Assembly (NCBI GenBank): GCA_028689015.1
Contig: JAQTXC010000022.1
Coordinates: 1 to 43,865 of the forward strand
Source of the DNA: Dechloromonas sp.
Lineage (GTDB): Bacteria > Pseudomonadota > Gammaproteobacteria > Burkholderiales > Rhodocyclaceae
Direction of reading: 5' to 3'
Length of the DNA stretch: 43,865 bases
Shown in pieces: positions 19,026 to 27,734 of this stretch. A program made the position numbers and the translations under genes. The notes below the pieces were generated by a model. It was not told where the DNA came from. It made no database searches and saw only the letters and a list, made by a program, of their open reading frames with translations. Every line of letters begins with the position of its first letter. Position 1 is the first letter of the stretch.

Positions 19026-19216
19026 TTTGTCGGTGCGTCCCAGTGACCAAAAAAGCGATTTAATATCAGAAAGCGCTGCATGAGGCAAGCAAACTCCGTT
19101 GTTGTTTTCTTGATGCTTGATTTTGCGGTGATCCTGTCCCGGCCCAGGGCTTGCTCGGAACCGCTCCAGGCGTCAGGTTTTCTGCGGCTCACCAGCCGGG
19201 CCTGTCCTTTTTCGCC

Positions 19217-19903
19217 TCAGTGCGGGGTTTTGGCATCATCCCGGCTCGCAAGGGCCTGTTCGATGGCAGCAACCAGTACTGTGGGATCTTCGGCGCCGGG
19301 AATCATGAGTCGCTGGTCGACGATGAAGGTTGGCACAGCACGCACGCCGCTGGCGCGGTAGTGCTCTTCCATGTGGCGGATCTGTTCGTAATCGCGCTCG
19401 CTGGCCAGATAGTCGGCGACCTCGGCGGACGGATAGCCGCACGCGACGGCAATCTCAAGCAGCACGGCCGGATCGCCGATGTGCTCGCCGCGCTGGAATT
19501 GACCGACGAACAACCGTTCAACCAAGGGCCGGGCATCACCCCGCTGTTGTGCCCAGTAGATCAAGCGATGCGCTTGCAGGGTGTTGGCCCGCAGCGCAAT
19601 TTTCTCGAACTGGTAGTCGAGGCCATACGCGGCACCGGCGTCACGGACACGCTGGAAGAGGGCGGCCACAGCGGCTTCGCTGCCGAATTTTTCGATCAGA
19701 AAAGGGAGATAAGGTTCGCCGCTGGGTGGTGTCTGTGGATTGAGGAAAAAAGGCTGCCAGCGCGTGACAATTTGCAGCGCGGGGTGTGTTGCCTTGAGCT
19801 GGGCCAAGGCGACGTCCAGCCGGCGCAGGCCGATGAAGCACCAGGGGCAGACGATGTCGGAAACGATATCAAGTTGAAGTGTGGTTGGGGAAGTGGTCGG
19901 CAT
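19217..19903 (-). CDS. FrnE-like DsbA family oxidoreductase
   Basis: A 228-residue thioredoxin-fold protein of the DsbA/FrnE group with the active site CPWC at residues 19-22 (VSDIVCPWCFIG). The cis-proline region is GVRAVPTFIVDQR, and the closing RLMIPGAEDPTVLVAAIEQAL is typical of 2-hydroxychromene isomerase/FrnE-like proteins. No signal peptide is visible, so it is probably cytoplasmic. Its substrate is unknown. It is transcribed away from cysE, sharing the intergenic region that holds the cysE promoter and IscR box. Confidence 0.9.
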   Translation of the reverse strand: MPTTSPTTLQLDIVSDIVCPWCFIGLRRLDVALAQLKATHPALQIVTRWQPFFLNPQTPPSGEPYLPFLIEKFGSEAAVAALFQRVRDAGAAYGLDYQFEKIALRANTLQAHRLIYWAQQRGDARPLVERLFVGQFQRGEHIGDPAVLLEIAVACGYPSAEVADYLASERDYEQIRHMEEHYRASGVRAVPTFIVDQRLMIPGAEDPTVLVAAIEQALASRDDAKTPH

Positions 19904-19954
19904 GGTGATCTGTGTGCGTTGTTTCTATTTGAGCGTAGCGCAATTTTGCCGGAA

Positions 19955-19987
19955 ATAGCTGACAATTTCAGTCGAGTATTTTAGAAT
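19955..19987 (+). promoter_or_regulatory. cysE promoter with IscR type-1 box
   Basis: CTGACA (19959-19964) and TAGAAT (19982-19987) are 17 bases apart. Overlapping them, 19955-19979 starts ATAGCTGACA, has an AT-rich centre and ends CAGTCGAGTAT. It matches 24 of 25 positions of the IscR type-1 consensus as I remember it. Occupancy would cover the -35 and spacer and repress cysE. Confidence 0.85.
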
Positions 19988-20017
19988 TCACCCCCTTTCA
20001 ATAGGGAGATTGCCCCC

Positions 20018-20773
20018 ATGTTCCGGCACTTGCGTGAGGATATCCGCGCGGTTTTTGACCGCGATCCGGCGGCTCGCTCGTTCTGGGAGGTGCTCACCTG
20101 TTATCCCGGCATTCATGCCCTGTTCCTGCATCGCATCGCACATCGGCTGTGGGGCTATCGGTTGCGCTGGCTGGCCCGATTCACGGCCCATGTCTCACGT
20201 TTCTTGACCGGGATCGAAATCCACCCCGGAGCGAGCATTGGTCGCCGTTTTTTCATCGACCACGGCATGGGGGTGGTCATCGGCGAAACCGCAGAAATCA
20301 AGGACGATGTCACGCTGTATCACGGCGTTACGCTGGGTGGCACCTCGTGGAACAAGGGCAAGCGCCATCCGACGCTGGAAAACGGCGTGGTGATTGGGGC
20401 CGGCGCCAAGGTCTTGGGGCCGATCACCATTGCAGCCGGGGCCAAGGTGGGGTCGAATGCCGTGGTCACCAAGCCGGTGCCGGCGGGTGCGACGGCGGTG
20501 GGAAACCCGGCGCGCATTCTCGATCGCTCGGAGCAAAGCAAGCAACGCGAGGCGCAAGCCGAGAAAATGGGTTTTTCCGCTTATGCCGTAGGGCGTGATC
20601 AAGACGATCCGCTGGCCAAGGCCATTCACGGTCTACTCGACCATGCCGCCGAAACCGATCGCCGTCTGGCATCCTTGCTCAAGGAGTTGGAAGCGCAGGG
20701 GGTTCAGTGCGATGACGAGGTCCAGGCGGCCGACCGCTTTGACCCACAATACCTGAGCAAAATAGTTGACTAA
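20018..20773 (+). CDS. cysE: Serine O-acetyltransferase
   Basis: CysE makes O-acetylserine, the carbon acceptor for cysteine synthesis. The 251-residue protein shows the left-handed beta-helix hexapeptide repeats typical of the family: [60 protein letters not shown], then [18 protein letters not shown]. The C-terminus after that is longer than in minimal forms. An IscR box overlaps its promoter, and its last codons overlap the iscR promoter and another IscR box. This position suggests it supplies cysteine for Fe-S assembly. Confidence 0.97.
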   Translation: MFRHLREDIRAVFDRDPAARSFWEVLTCYPGIHALFLHRIAHRLWGYRLRWLARFTAHVSRFLTGIEIHPGASIGRRFFIDHGMGVVIGETAEIKDDVTLYHGVTLGGTSWNKGKRHPTLENGVVIGAGAKVLGPITIAAGAKVGSNAVVTKPVPAGATAVGNPARILDRSEQSKQREAQAEKMGFSAYAVGRDQDDPLAKAIHGLLDHAAETDRRLASLLKELEAQGVQCDDEVQAADRFDPQYLSKIVD

Positions 20774-20814
20774 TTTTGTCCGGTTTCATATAGTTGACCG
20801 TAACACTAGGTTAT
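20762..20814 (+). promoter_or_regulatory. iscR promoter with two tandem IscR type-1 boxes
   Basis: TTGACT (20766-20771) and TATAGT (20789-20794) are 17 bases apart. Box 1 (20762-20786) starts ATAGTTGACTAATTTTGTCC and matches about 22 of 25 consensus positions; it overlaps the -35 and the last codons of cysE. Box 2 (20790-20814) starts ATAGTTGACCGTAACACTAG, matches about 21 of 25 and overlaps the -10. Two boxes at the iscR promoter resemble the E. coli arrangement of autoregulation. Confidence 0.88.
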
Positions 20815-20830
20815 TGATCTGGAGAACGGA

Positions 20831-21334
20831 ATGCGTTTGACGACCAAAGGGCGTTTTGCCGTGACGGCGATGATGGACCTCGCTTTGCGCGGCGATGACG
20901 GGCCGGTGGCGCTGGCCAGCGTGGCGGAGCGGCAGGGGATTTCCCTGTCGTATCTTGAACAGTTGTTTGGCAAGCTGCGGCGTGGTCAGTTGGTCGATTC
21001 GGTGCGCGGTCCGGGCGGCGGTTATTGCATTGCCCGCCCGCTGGATACGGTGACGGTGGCTGACATCATTCGAGCGGTCGATGAGCAATTGGACGCGACG
21101 CAGTGCGGCGGCCAGGAAAATTGTCAGGACGAGCACCGCTGCATGACCCATGAACTGTGGTCCACCCTGAATGCCAAGATGTTTGATTATCTGGCGTCGG
21201 TGACCTTGGCGGATCTGGTTGAGCGCGAGCGCAAGAAAGCCGCTGCCCGCGGCGAGTCGGTGTTGACCGACCAGCGCGCCCTGGGCCCTGGGCCGCGTCG
21301 GGTGCAGCGCGACAAAATTGCTGCCCTAGCCTGA
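20831..21334 (+). CDS. iscR: Fe-S cluster assembly transcriptional regulator IscR
   Basis: IscR is an Rrf2-family regulator that binds a [2Fe-2S] cluster and represses isc genes when clusters are plentiful. The 167-residue product begins MRLTTKGRFAVTAMMDLALR. The cluster ligands are CGGQENC and CQDEHRC, three cysteines each separated by five residues, plus the histidine in MTHELW, as in E. coli. GGAG lies upstream of the ATG. Two IscR boxes cover its promoter. Confidence 0.98.
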   Translation: MRLTTKGRFAVTAMMDLALRGDDGPVALASVAERQGISLSYLEQLFGKLRRGQLVDSVRGPGGGYCIARPLDTVTVADIIRAVDEQLDATQCGGQENCQDEHRCMTHELWSTLNAKMFDYLASVTLADLVERERKKAAARGESVLTDQRALGPGPRRVQRDKIAALA

Positions 21335-21342
21335 GTATTCCC

Positions 21343-22500
21343 ATGTTCCAGCCCGTCTTTCTCGACCATAACGCCACCACACCGCTCGCTTCAGTGGTGA
21401 AGGCGGCGATGCTGCCCTGGCTTGACGGCCTGTGCGGCAATGCGTCGAGCCGGCACGAGTACGGACGGCGGGCGCGCCAGGCGATTGACGAGGCGCGGCA
21501 GCAGGTCGCTGCGGCGCTCGGCGCACATCCGACCGAGGTGGTGTTCACCAGCGGTGGCAGTGAAGCCAACAACCTGTTCCTCAAAGGGGCGGCCGCCGGC
21601 ATGAAACCGGGGCTGATCGCCGTCAGCGCGACGGAACACCCCTGCGTGCTCAAGCCAGCGGCGCAACTGGCGCGGCAGGGCTGGACGCTGCAGAAAATCG
21701 CGGTCGACGGTGCCGGGCGGGTAAAAACCGACGCTTACGCCTTGTTGCTGCAAAACCGGCCGGCGCTGCTTTCGGTCATGCTGGCTAATAACGAAACTGG
21801 CGTGATTCAGGATGTCGCCGCGCTGGCGGCGACGGCACGCGCCACTGGTGCCTGGTTCCACAGCGATGCGGTGCAGGCCTTCGGCAAGCTGCCGGTGGAT
21901 TTTCGCCTGCTCAATGCCGCCGGCGTCCATGCGCTGACGGTGTCAGCGCACAAGATCAACGGGCCGAAAGGCGCCGCGGCGCTGGTGCTGGACAAGCGGG
22001 TGGAATTGCAGCCCTTGATTGCCGGCGGTGGTCACGAGCGCGGTCTGCGTTCAGGAACGGAAAATGTACCGGCCATCGTTGGTTTCGGTGTGGCGGCGGA
22101 ACTTGCCGCACAACGCGTTGCCGAACTGCCGCAACGGATGCAGATTCTGAAAAATCGTCTGGAAAGCGGGTTGACCGCAATCGGCGCCCAGATTTTTGCG
22201 GTCGACGCGCCGCGTTTGCCCAATACCAGCTACTTCGCTTTTCCCGAACTCGATGGCGAAACCCTGGTTGGCAAGCTGGATCGTGAAGGTTTTGCCGTGG
22301 CCAGCGGTGCCGCCTGTTCCAGCGCCAACCCGGAACCCTCGCATGTCTTGCGGGCGATGGGTGTGGCGCCGGAAATCGCCCGCGGCGCTATCCGCGTCAG
22401 CTTGGGCGAGGGCAACTGCGACGCGGATATCGAACAATTCATCAACGCCTTGCGGGCTACAGTCGGACGCCTGCAGGGACTGACCGCTCTGGCGGTTTGA
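21343..22500 (+). CDS. Cysteine desulfurase family protein, NifS/IscS paralogue
   Basis: A PLP enzyme that removes sulfur from cysteine. The 385-residue protein has FLDHNATTP, FTSGGSEANN, the PLP lysine motif SAHKINGPKG and the catalytic cysteine segment ASGAACSSANPEPSHVL. It is a class I (IscS/NifS) desulfurase but clearly diverged from the following iscS gene, for example HNATTP instead of YSATTP and no IscS-type C-terminal extension. It starts eight bases after iscR. Having two desulfurases in a row suggests a specialised second donor or backup; the gene looks intact. Confidence 0.93.
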   Translation: MFQPVFLDHNATTPLASVVKAAMLPWLDGLCGNASSRHEYGRRARQAIDEARQQVAAALGAHPTEVVFTSGGSEANNLFLKGAAAGMKPGLIAVSATEHPCVLKPAAQLARQGWTLQKIAVDGAGRVKTDAYALLLQNRPALLSVMLANNETGVIQDVAALAATARATGAWFHSDAVQAFGKLPVDFRLLNAAGVHALTVSAHKINGPKGAAALVLDKRVELQPLIAGGGHERGLRSGTENVPAIVGFGVAAELAAQRVAELPQRMQILKNRLESGLTAIGAQIFAVDAPRLPNTSYFAFPELDGETLVGKLDREGFAVASGAACSSANPEPSHVLRAMGVAPEIARGAIRVSLGEGNCDADIEQFINALRATVGRLQGLTALAV

Positions 22501-22531
22501 AACAAACCCGACCTGACTAGCGAGAATGACG

Positions 22532-23743
22532 ATGAAACTGCCCATCTACCTTGATTATTCGGCCACTACCCCGGTCGACCCGCGCGTCGCCGAAAAAATG
22601 ATTCCGTATCTGTGCGAGCATTTCGGCAATCCCGCCTCGCGTTCGCACAGCTTCGGCTGGGTTGCCGACGCGGCGGTGGAAGAAGCGCGCGAGCAGGTGG
22701 CAGCGCTCGTCGGTGCTGACCCCAAGGAAATCGTCTGGACCTCAGGCGCCACCGAATCCAATAACCTCGCCATTAAGGGCGCCGCCAATTTCTACGCCGG
22801 CACCAAGGGCAAGCACCTCATCACGGTGAAGACCGAGCACAAGGCCGTCCTCGACACCGTGCGCGAGCTGGAACGCCAGGGTTTTGAAGCCACTTACCTC
22901 GATGTTCAGGACAACGGGTTGCTTGACCTGGAAGTCTTCAAGGCGGCGATTCGCCCGGACACCGTGCTGGCCTCGGTGATGTTCGTCAATAACGAAGTCG
23001 GCGTCATTCAGCCCATCGCCGAACTGGGTGAAATCTGCCGTGAAAAAGGCATCGTCTTCCACGTCGATGCCGCGCAGGCGACCGGCAAGGTGGATATCGA
23101 CCTGAGCACGCTCAAGGTCGACCTGATGAGTTTCTCGGCGCACAAGACCTACGGCCCCAAGGGCATCGGCGCGCTGTACGTGCGCCGCAAGCCGCGCATC
23201 CGTCTCGAAGCACAGATGCACGGCGGCGGTCACGAGCGCGGTTTCCGCTCCGGCACGCTGGCGACGCACCAGATCGTCGGCATGGGTGAAGCCTTTCGCC
23301 TGGCCAAGGAAGAAATGAGCGAGGAAAACGCCCGCGTCAAGGCCTTGCGTGATCGTCTGCTCAACGGCTTGCAGGACATGGAAGCCACCTTCGTCAATGG
23401 TGATCTCGAACAGCGTGTCGCCCATAACTTGAATATCAGCTTTGCCTATGTGGAAGGCGAGTCGATGATCATGGCGATCAAGGATCTGGCCGTATCGTCC
23501 GGTTCGGCCTGCACCTCGGCCAGCCTGGAACCGTCCTACGTGCTGCGCGCGCTGGGCCGTGATGACGAACTGGCGCACAGCTCGATCCGTTTCTCCATTG
23601 GCCGCTTCACGACCGAAGAGGAAATTGACTACGCCATCCAGTTGCTGAAAGCCAAAGTCGGCAAACTGCGTGATCTGTCGCCGCTGTGGGATATGTACAA
23701 GGACGGTATCGACCTGAGCACCGTCCAGTGGGCCGCGCATTGA
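22532..23743 (+). CDS. iscS: Cysteine desulfurase IscS
   Basis: IscS is the main PLP-dependent sulfur donor for Fe-S clusters and tRNA thiolation. The 403-residue product from ATG 22532 opens [20 protein letters not shown], nearly the E. coli IscS N-terminus (404 residues). The PLP lysine is in [20 protein letters not shown], and the sulfur-carrying cysteine in [19 protein letters not shown]. The C-terminus [17 protein letters not shown] is the IscU-docking region. An in-frame ATG at 22526 gives two extra residues. The 87-base gap before iscU carries a nested inverted repeat. Confidence 0.98.
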   Translation: MKLPIYLDYSATTPVDPRVAEKMIPYLCEHFGNPASRSHSFGWVADAAVEEAREQVAALVGADPKEIVWTSGATESNNLAIKGAANFYAGTKGKHLITVKTEHKAVLDTVRELERQGFEATYLDVQDNGLLDLEVFKAAIRPDTVLASVMFVNNEVGVIQPIAELGEICREKGIVFHVDAAQATGKVDIDLSTLKVDLMSFSAHKTYGPKGIGALYVRRKPRIRLEAQMHGGGHERGFRSGTLATHQIVGMGEAFRLAKEEMSEENARVKALRDRLLNGLQDMEATFVNGDLEQRVAHNLNISFAYVEGESMIMAIKDLAVSSGSACTSASLEPSYVLRALGRDDELAHSSIRFSIGRFTTEEEIDYAIQLLKAKVGKLRDLSPLWDMYKDGIDLSTVQWAAH

Positions 23744-23749
23744 GTTGCG

Positions 23750-23805
23750 AGTCACGCGTCGTTGGTGATGAGCAAGATTTTATGAGCCACTCATCACTGG
23801 TGACT
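23750..23805. repeat. Nested inverted repeat between iscS and iscU
   Basis: An inner stem GTGATGAG (23765-23772) pairs with CTCATCAC (23790-23797); an outer stem AGTCAC (23750-23755) pairs with GTGACT (23800-23805). There is no T-run, so it is more likely an RNA processing or stability element, or a repetitive palindrome, than a terminator. It ends 25 bases before iscU. Confidence 0.65.
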
Positions 23806-23830
23806 TACCATTGAATTTAGGAGAAATAAC

Positions 23831-24214
23831 ATGAGCTATAGCGTCAAAGTCATTGATCATTATGAGAATCCTCGCAACGTTGGTTCCTTTGCCAAGGAAG
23901 ATGACGGTGTCGGGACCGGCATGGTCGGCGCGCCGGCTTGCGGCGATGTGATGAAGTTGCAGATCAAGGTCAACAAATCAGGCGTGATTGAAGATGCCAA
24001 GTTCAAGACCTACGGCTGCGGCTCGGCGATTGCGTCATCGTCGCTGGTGACCGAATGGGTCAAGGGCAAGACGGTCGACCAGGCTTTGAGCATCAAAAAC
24101 ACTGAAATCGCCGAAGAGCTGGCCTTGCCGCCGGTTAAAATCCACTGTTCGATCCTGGCCGAAGACGCCATCAAGGCGGCGGTCGCGGATTACAAGAAAA
24201 AGCACGGAGAATAA
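23831..24214 (+). CDS. iscU: Fe-S cluster assembly scaffold IscU
   Basis: IscU is the scaffold on which [2Fe-2S] clusters are built from sulfur supplied by IscS. The 127-residue protein has the three ligand cysteines in [23 protein letters not shown] and [11 protein letters not shown], plus the LPPVK motif recognised by the HscA chaperone. TTAGGAGAAA precedes the ATG. It is two bases upstream of iscA. Confidence 0.98.
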   Translation: MSYSVKVIDHYENPRNVGSFAKEDDGVGTGMVGAPACGDVMKLQIKVNKSGVIEDAKFKTYGCGSAIASSSLVTEWVKGKTVDQALSIKNTEIAEELALPPVKIHCSILAEDAIKAAVADYKKKHGE

Positions 24215-24216
24215 GC

Positions 24217-24540
24217 ATGGGCGTGACCTTGAGCGAATCGGCGGCGAAGCACGTCGCCAATTTCCTGCAGAAGCGCGGCAAGGGCATTGGCCTGCGCCTT
24301 GGCGTACGGACTTCGGGCTGTTCCGGCATGGCCTACAAGCTGGAATTCGTCGACGAGGTGAATGAGGACGATCAGGTGTTTGAACAGAATGGCGTCAAAG
24401 TCATTATCGATGCCAAGAGCATGCCGTATCTCGAAGGCATGGAACTCGACTTCGCCCGCGAAGGCCTCAATGAAGGCTTCAAGTTCAATAACCCGAACGT
24501 CAAGGATCAGTGCGGCTGCGGCGAGTCGTTCAACGTTTGA
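24217..24540 (+). CDS. iscA: Iron-sulfur cluster assembly protein IscA
   Basis: IscA is an A-type carrier that receives clusters and delivers them, especially [4Fe-4S], to target proteins. The 107-residue product has the conserved cysteines in [13 protein letters not shown] and in the C-terminal [10 protein letters not shown]. The start lies two bases after iscU, and its stop overlaps the hscB start in TGATG. Confidence 0.98.
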   Translation: MGVTLSESAAKHVANFLQKRGKGIGLRLGVRTSGCSGMAYKLEFVDEVNEDDQVFEQNGVKVIIDAKSMPYLEGMELDFAREGLNEGFKFNNPNVKDQCGCGESFNV

Positions 24541-25067
24541 TGGACCTCAGTACTGATTTTTTCTCCCTGTTTGCTTTGCCGCGCCGCTTCCGGCTGAGCC
24601 TGTCCGAGCTGGATTCGCGTTATCGCGACCTGCAGGCGCAGGTGCATCCGGATCGCTTCGCCAGTGCCAGCGATGCAGCGCGGCGCTTGTCGATGCAGTG
24701 GGCGACGCGGGCCAACGAGGCTTACCTGGCTTTGAAGAAACCGCTGGCGCGGGCGAAATACCTGCTTGAACTGGCCGGGCACGATCTGCAGGCGGAGAAC
24801 AACACCGCCATGCCGGCTGACTTTCTGATGGAACAGATGGAGTGGCGTGAGGCGGTGATGGAAGCCCGTACCGGCGGCGACCACCATGAGTTGACTCACC
24901 TTCACCATCGTCTGCGTGCCGATATCGAGCAGCGCTTTGCCGAAGTGGGCGAGTTGCTGGATCTGCAGCAAGATTATTCGCAAGCCACTGACCGGGTGCG
25001 TCGCCTGATGTTCCTGGAAAAGCTGCTGTCTGAAATCGACGACGCGCTGGCGTCGCTGGAAGAATAA
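24540..25067 (+). CDS. hscB: Fe-S cluster co-chaperone HscB
   Basis: HscB is a J-domain co-chaperone that brings IscU to HscA. The 175-residue protein shows [22 protein letters not shown] and the HPD tripeptide in [15 protein letters not shown] (J domain, first 75 residues), then a helical C-terminal IscU-binding part. ATG 24540 overlaps the iscA stop; the earlier in-frame ATG at 24510 would lie inside iscA and is rejected. Confidence 0.97.
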   Translation: MDLSTDFFSLFALPRRFRLSLSELDSRYRDLQAQVHPDRFASASDAARRLSMQWATRANEAYLALKKPLARAKYLLELAGHDLQAENNTAMPADFLMEQMEWREAVMEARTGGDHHELTHLHHRLRADIEQRFAEVGELLDLQQDYSQATDRVRRLMFLEKLLSEIDDALASLEE

Positions 25068-25071
25068 AAAT

Positions 25072-26952
25072 ATGGCCCTGTTTCAAATTGCCGAACCCGG
25101 CGAATCTGCTGCCCCGCATGAGCACAAGCTCGCCATCGGGATCGATCTTGGTACGACCAATTCGCTGGTGGCCACCGTGCGCAGCGGCATGGCGGTCTGT
25201 TTGCATGACGCACAGGGCCGCCCCTTGCTGCCCTCCGTGGTGCGCTACCACGTCGACGGTCAGGTGGATGTTGGCTACGAGGCACGCAAGACGCAAGCGG
25301 TCGACCCCAAAAACACCATCATTTCGGTCAAACGATTCATGGGGCGCGGCAAGCAGGACATCGCGCATGTCGAATCGATGCCTTACGACTTCATTGAAGC
25401 GCCGGGCATGGTTAAGCTCAAAACGCACGCCGGCATCAAAAGCCCGGTCGAGGTGTCCGCCGAAATTCTCAAAAGTCTGAAGGCTCGGGCCGAACACGCC
25501 CTAGCTGGCGAACTGCTGGGCGCGGTGATCACCGTACCGGCCTATTTTGACGATGCACAACGTCAGGCCACCAAGGACGCCGCCCGTCTCGCCGGGCTCA
25601 ATGTCCTGCGCCTGCTCAACGAACCGACGGCGGCGGCCATTGCCTACGGACTCGATAATGCGGCGGAAGGGGTGTACGCGGTCTACGACCTGGGGGGCGG
25701 CACATTCGATATTTCCATCCTCAAGCTGACCAAGGGTGTTTTCGAGGTCATGGCCACGGGGGGTGATTCGGCGCTGGGTGGGGATGATTTTGACCACCGG
25801 ATTTTCTGCTGGGTCATTGAGCAAGCCAAGCTGCAGCCCCTGTCGCCGGAAGATGCCCGCCGTCTGATGATGCGTTGCCGCGAAGCCAAGGAATTCCTGA
25901 CCAATAACCCGGAAGCGCCGATTTCGCTGCGCTTGGGGTCGGATGAAATGGTCGACATCAAACTGGATGTCCAGACCTTTGCCGAGATTACCCGCACCCT
26001 GGTTTCAAAAACACTGCAACCGGTCAAGAAAGCCCTGCGCGATGCCGGCCTGCGCGCCGACGACATCAAGGGTGTGGTCATGGTCGGCGGCGCCACCCGC
26101 ATGCCGCAGATCCAGAAAGCCGTGGGTGATTTTTTCCGCCAGGAACCGCTGACCAATCTCGACCCGGACAAGGTCGTCGCCCTTGGCGCCGCGACCCAAG
26201 CCAACCTGCTGGCTGGCAACAAGACCGGCAAGGACGACTGGCTGCTGCTTGATGTCATTCCGTTATCGCTTGGCCTGGAAACGATGGGGGGGCTGACTGA
26301 AAAAGTCATTCCGCGCAATTCGACCATTCCGACCGCCCGTGCCCAGGAGTTCACTACCTACAAGGATGGTCAGACGGCGATGGCCATTCATGTGGTTCAG
26401 GGTGAGCGCGAAATGATCGCCGATTGCCGCTCGCTGGCCCGCTTCGAGTTGCGTGGCATCCCGGCCATGGTGGCAGGCGCGGCACGCATTCGCGTCACCT
26501 TTCAGGTCGATGCCGATGGCCTGCTGTCGGTCACGGCGCGCGAGCAAACCACCGGCGTCGAGGCCAGCATCAACGTCAAGCCTTCCTATGGCCTGTCCGA
26601 TGATGAAATTGCCGGCATGCTCAAGGATTCGATGGCCCATGCCAAGGATGACGCCATGGCACGGGCCTTGCGCGAAGCCCAGGTTGAAGGCGAGCGCATG
26701 ATCGAAGCCACGGAAGCCGCACTGGCCGAGGATGCGCATCTGCTCAGCACTGCTGAAATCGACAAGATCAACACCACCATCGCCAAACTGCGCAATAGCA
26801 TTGCCGGTGACAATCGTCGCCTGATCAATCTGGCGATGGACGACCTTGGCTTCGAGACACAAACCTTCGCCCACCGTCGCATGGATCAAAGCATCAAGAA
26901 GGTGCTATCCGGCCGCAAGGTGAATGACATCGCTACGGGAGAAGACGCATGA
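25072..26952 (+). CDS. hscA: Fe-S protein assembly chaperone HscA
   Basis: HscA is the specialised Hsp70 that releases clusters from IscU. The 626-residue length is close to the 616 of E. coli. The ATPase domain has [26 protein letters not shown] and [12 protein letters not shown]; the substrate domain includes [22 protein letters not shown]. It starts four bases after hscB and overlaps fdx by four bases (ATGA). Confidence 0.98.
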   Translation: MALFQIAEPGESAAPHEHKLAIGIDLGTTNSLVATVRSGMAVCLHDAQGRPLLPSVVRYHVDGQVDVGYEARKTQAVDPKNTIISVKRFMGRGKQDIAHVESMPYDFIEAPGMVKLKTHAGIKSPVEVSAEILKSLKARAEHALAGELLGAVITVPAYFDDAQRQATKDAARLAGLNVLRLLNEPTAAAIAYGLDNAAEGVYAVYDLGGGTFDISILKLTKGVFEVMATGGDSALGGDDFDHRIFCWVIEQAKLQPLSPEDARRLMMRCREAKEFLTNNPEAPISLRLGSDEMVDIKLDVQTFAEITRTLVSKTLQPVKKALRDAGLRADDIKGVVMVGGATRMPQIQKAVGDFFRQEPLTNLDPDKVVALGAATQANLLAGNKTGKDDWLLLDVIPLSLGLETMGGLTEKVIPRNSTIPTARAQEFTTYKDGQTAMAIHVVQGEREMIADCRSLARFELRGIPAMVAGAARIRVTFQVDADGLLSVTAREQTTGVEASINVKPSYGLSDDEIAGMLKDSMAHAKDDAMARALREAQVEGERMIEATEAALAEDAHLLSTAEIDKINTTIAKLRNSIAGDNRRLINLAMDDLGFETQTFAHRRMDQSIKKVLSGRKVNDIATGEDA

Positions 26953-27293
26953 CCCAAATGATTGTGCTGCCGCACCTTGAGCTCTGCCCGGACGGCGCGG
27001 TAATTGAAGCCGAAGCCGGCAAATCGATCTGCGAGAACCTGCTGGCCCATGACATCGAACTCGATCACGCCTGTGAAATGTCCTGCGCCTGCACAACCTG
27101 CCACGTCATCGTGCGGGAAGGTTTCAATTCTCTGGAAGAGGCAGAGGAGGTCGAGGAAGACTTGCTCGACAAGGCCTGGGGCCTGGAGCCGAACTCCCGT
27201 CTGGGTTGTCAGGCCATCGTGCGGTCGACCCCGCTGGTGGTCGAAATTCCAAAATACAGTATCAACATGGCGAAGGAAGGGCACCGCAAATGA
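26949..27293 (+). CDS. fdx: isc-system [2Fe-2S] ferredoxin
   Basis: Adrenodoxin-type ferredoxin that supplies electrons during cluster assembly. The 114-residue protein has four ligand cysteines: [10 protein letters not shown] (three of its cysteines are ligands) and RLGCQAIV. Start and stop overlap the neighbouring hscA and iscX genes, so all are translated from one message. Confidence 0.97.
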   Translation: MTQMIVLPHLELCPDGAVIEAEAGKSICENLLAHDIELDHACEMSCACTTCHVIVREGFNSLEEAEEVEEDLLDKAWGLEPNSRLGCQAIVRSTPLVVEIPKYSINMAKEGHRK

Positions 27294-27484
27294 AATGGAC
27301 TGACATCAACGATATCGCCATCGAACTCTCCGATGCTCATTCCGCGGTCGACCCGCTGAAAATCAATTTTGTCGACCTGCGTAACTGGGTCATGGCCTTG
27401 CCCGGTTTTGACGACGATGCCAATCGTTGCGGCGAAAAAATCCTCGAAGCCATCCAGCAAGCCTGGATCGACGAAGTCGCCTGA
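27290..27484 (+). CDS. iscX: Fe-S assembly protein IscX
   Basis: IscX is a small acidic protein that binds IscS and tunes cluster assembly. The 64-residue product from ATG 27290 begins [17 protein letters not shown] and continues DPLKINFVDLRNWVMALPGFDDD, matching the family. An in-frame ATG at 27206 would lie within fdx and is rejected. A GCGGTCGACC motif copy codes for part of the SAVDP segment (27344-27353). Confidence 0.97.
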   Translation: MKWTDINDIAIELSDAHSAVDPLKINFVDLRNWVMALPGFDDDANRCGEKILEAIQQAWIDEVA

Positions 27485-27500
27485 TCGGCGGGGCACGGCG

Positions 27501-27719
27501 ATGGCGCAGCAAAGCAACAATCCACTGCATGGCGTGACACTGGAAACCATGCTCAACGAACTGGTGCGCTGGTACGGCTGGGATATGCTCGGCCGGCAAA
27601 TCGACATCCGCTGCTTCAATCACGAACCGAGCATTGCCTCCAGCCTCAAATTTCTGCGCCGCACCCCCTGGGCGCGGGCCAAGGTCGAAACGCTCTACCT
27701 GGATAGCCTGCGCGACTGA
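27501..27719 (+). CDS. VF530 family (DUF2132) small protein
   Basis: A 72-residue protein with NPLHGVTLETMLNELVRWYGW, then IRCFNHEPSIASSLKFLRRTPWARAKVE. This matches the VF530/DUF2132 family, for which DNA binding has been proposed from structure; the biological role is unclear. It lies 16 bases after iscX, so it is probably cotranscribed with the isc genes. ATG 27501 is used because upstream in-frame codons lie in iscX. Confidence 0.88.
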   Translation: MAQQSNNPLHGVTLETMLNELVRWYGWDMLGRQIDIRCFNHEPSIASSLKFLRRTPWARAKVETLYLDSLRD

Positions 27720-27734
27720 GCGGGCGCTCAGTCG
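27713..27734. repeat. Inverted repeat spanning both stop codons of convergent genes
   Basis: CGACTGAGC (27713-27721), loop GGGC, GCTCAGTCG (27726-27734): perfect 9-bp arms containing the VF530 stop (27717-27719) and the serB stop (27728-27730). No T-run on the plus side; the minus-side exit is not U-rich either. It may protect both mRNA 3' ends. Confidence 0.75.

Noticed and set aside
21343..23743. Tandem desulfurases as an assembly duplication
   Set aside because: The two proteins differ in length and in most motifs, so this is not a duplicated contig segment.
22742..23755. 337-codon open frame opposite iscS
   Set aside because: Shadow of iscS; no ribosome-binding site or motif.
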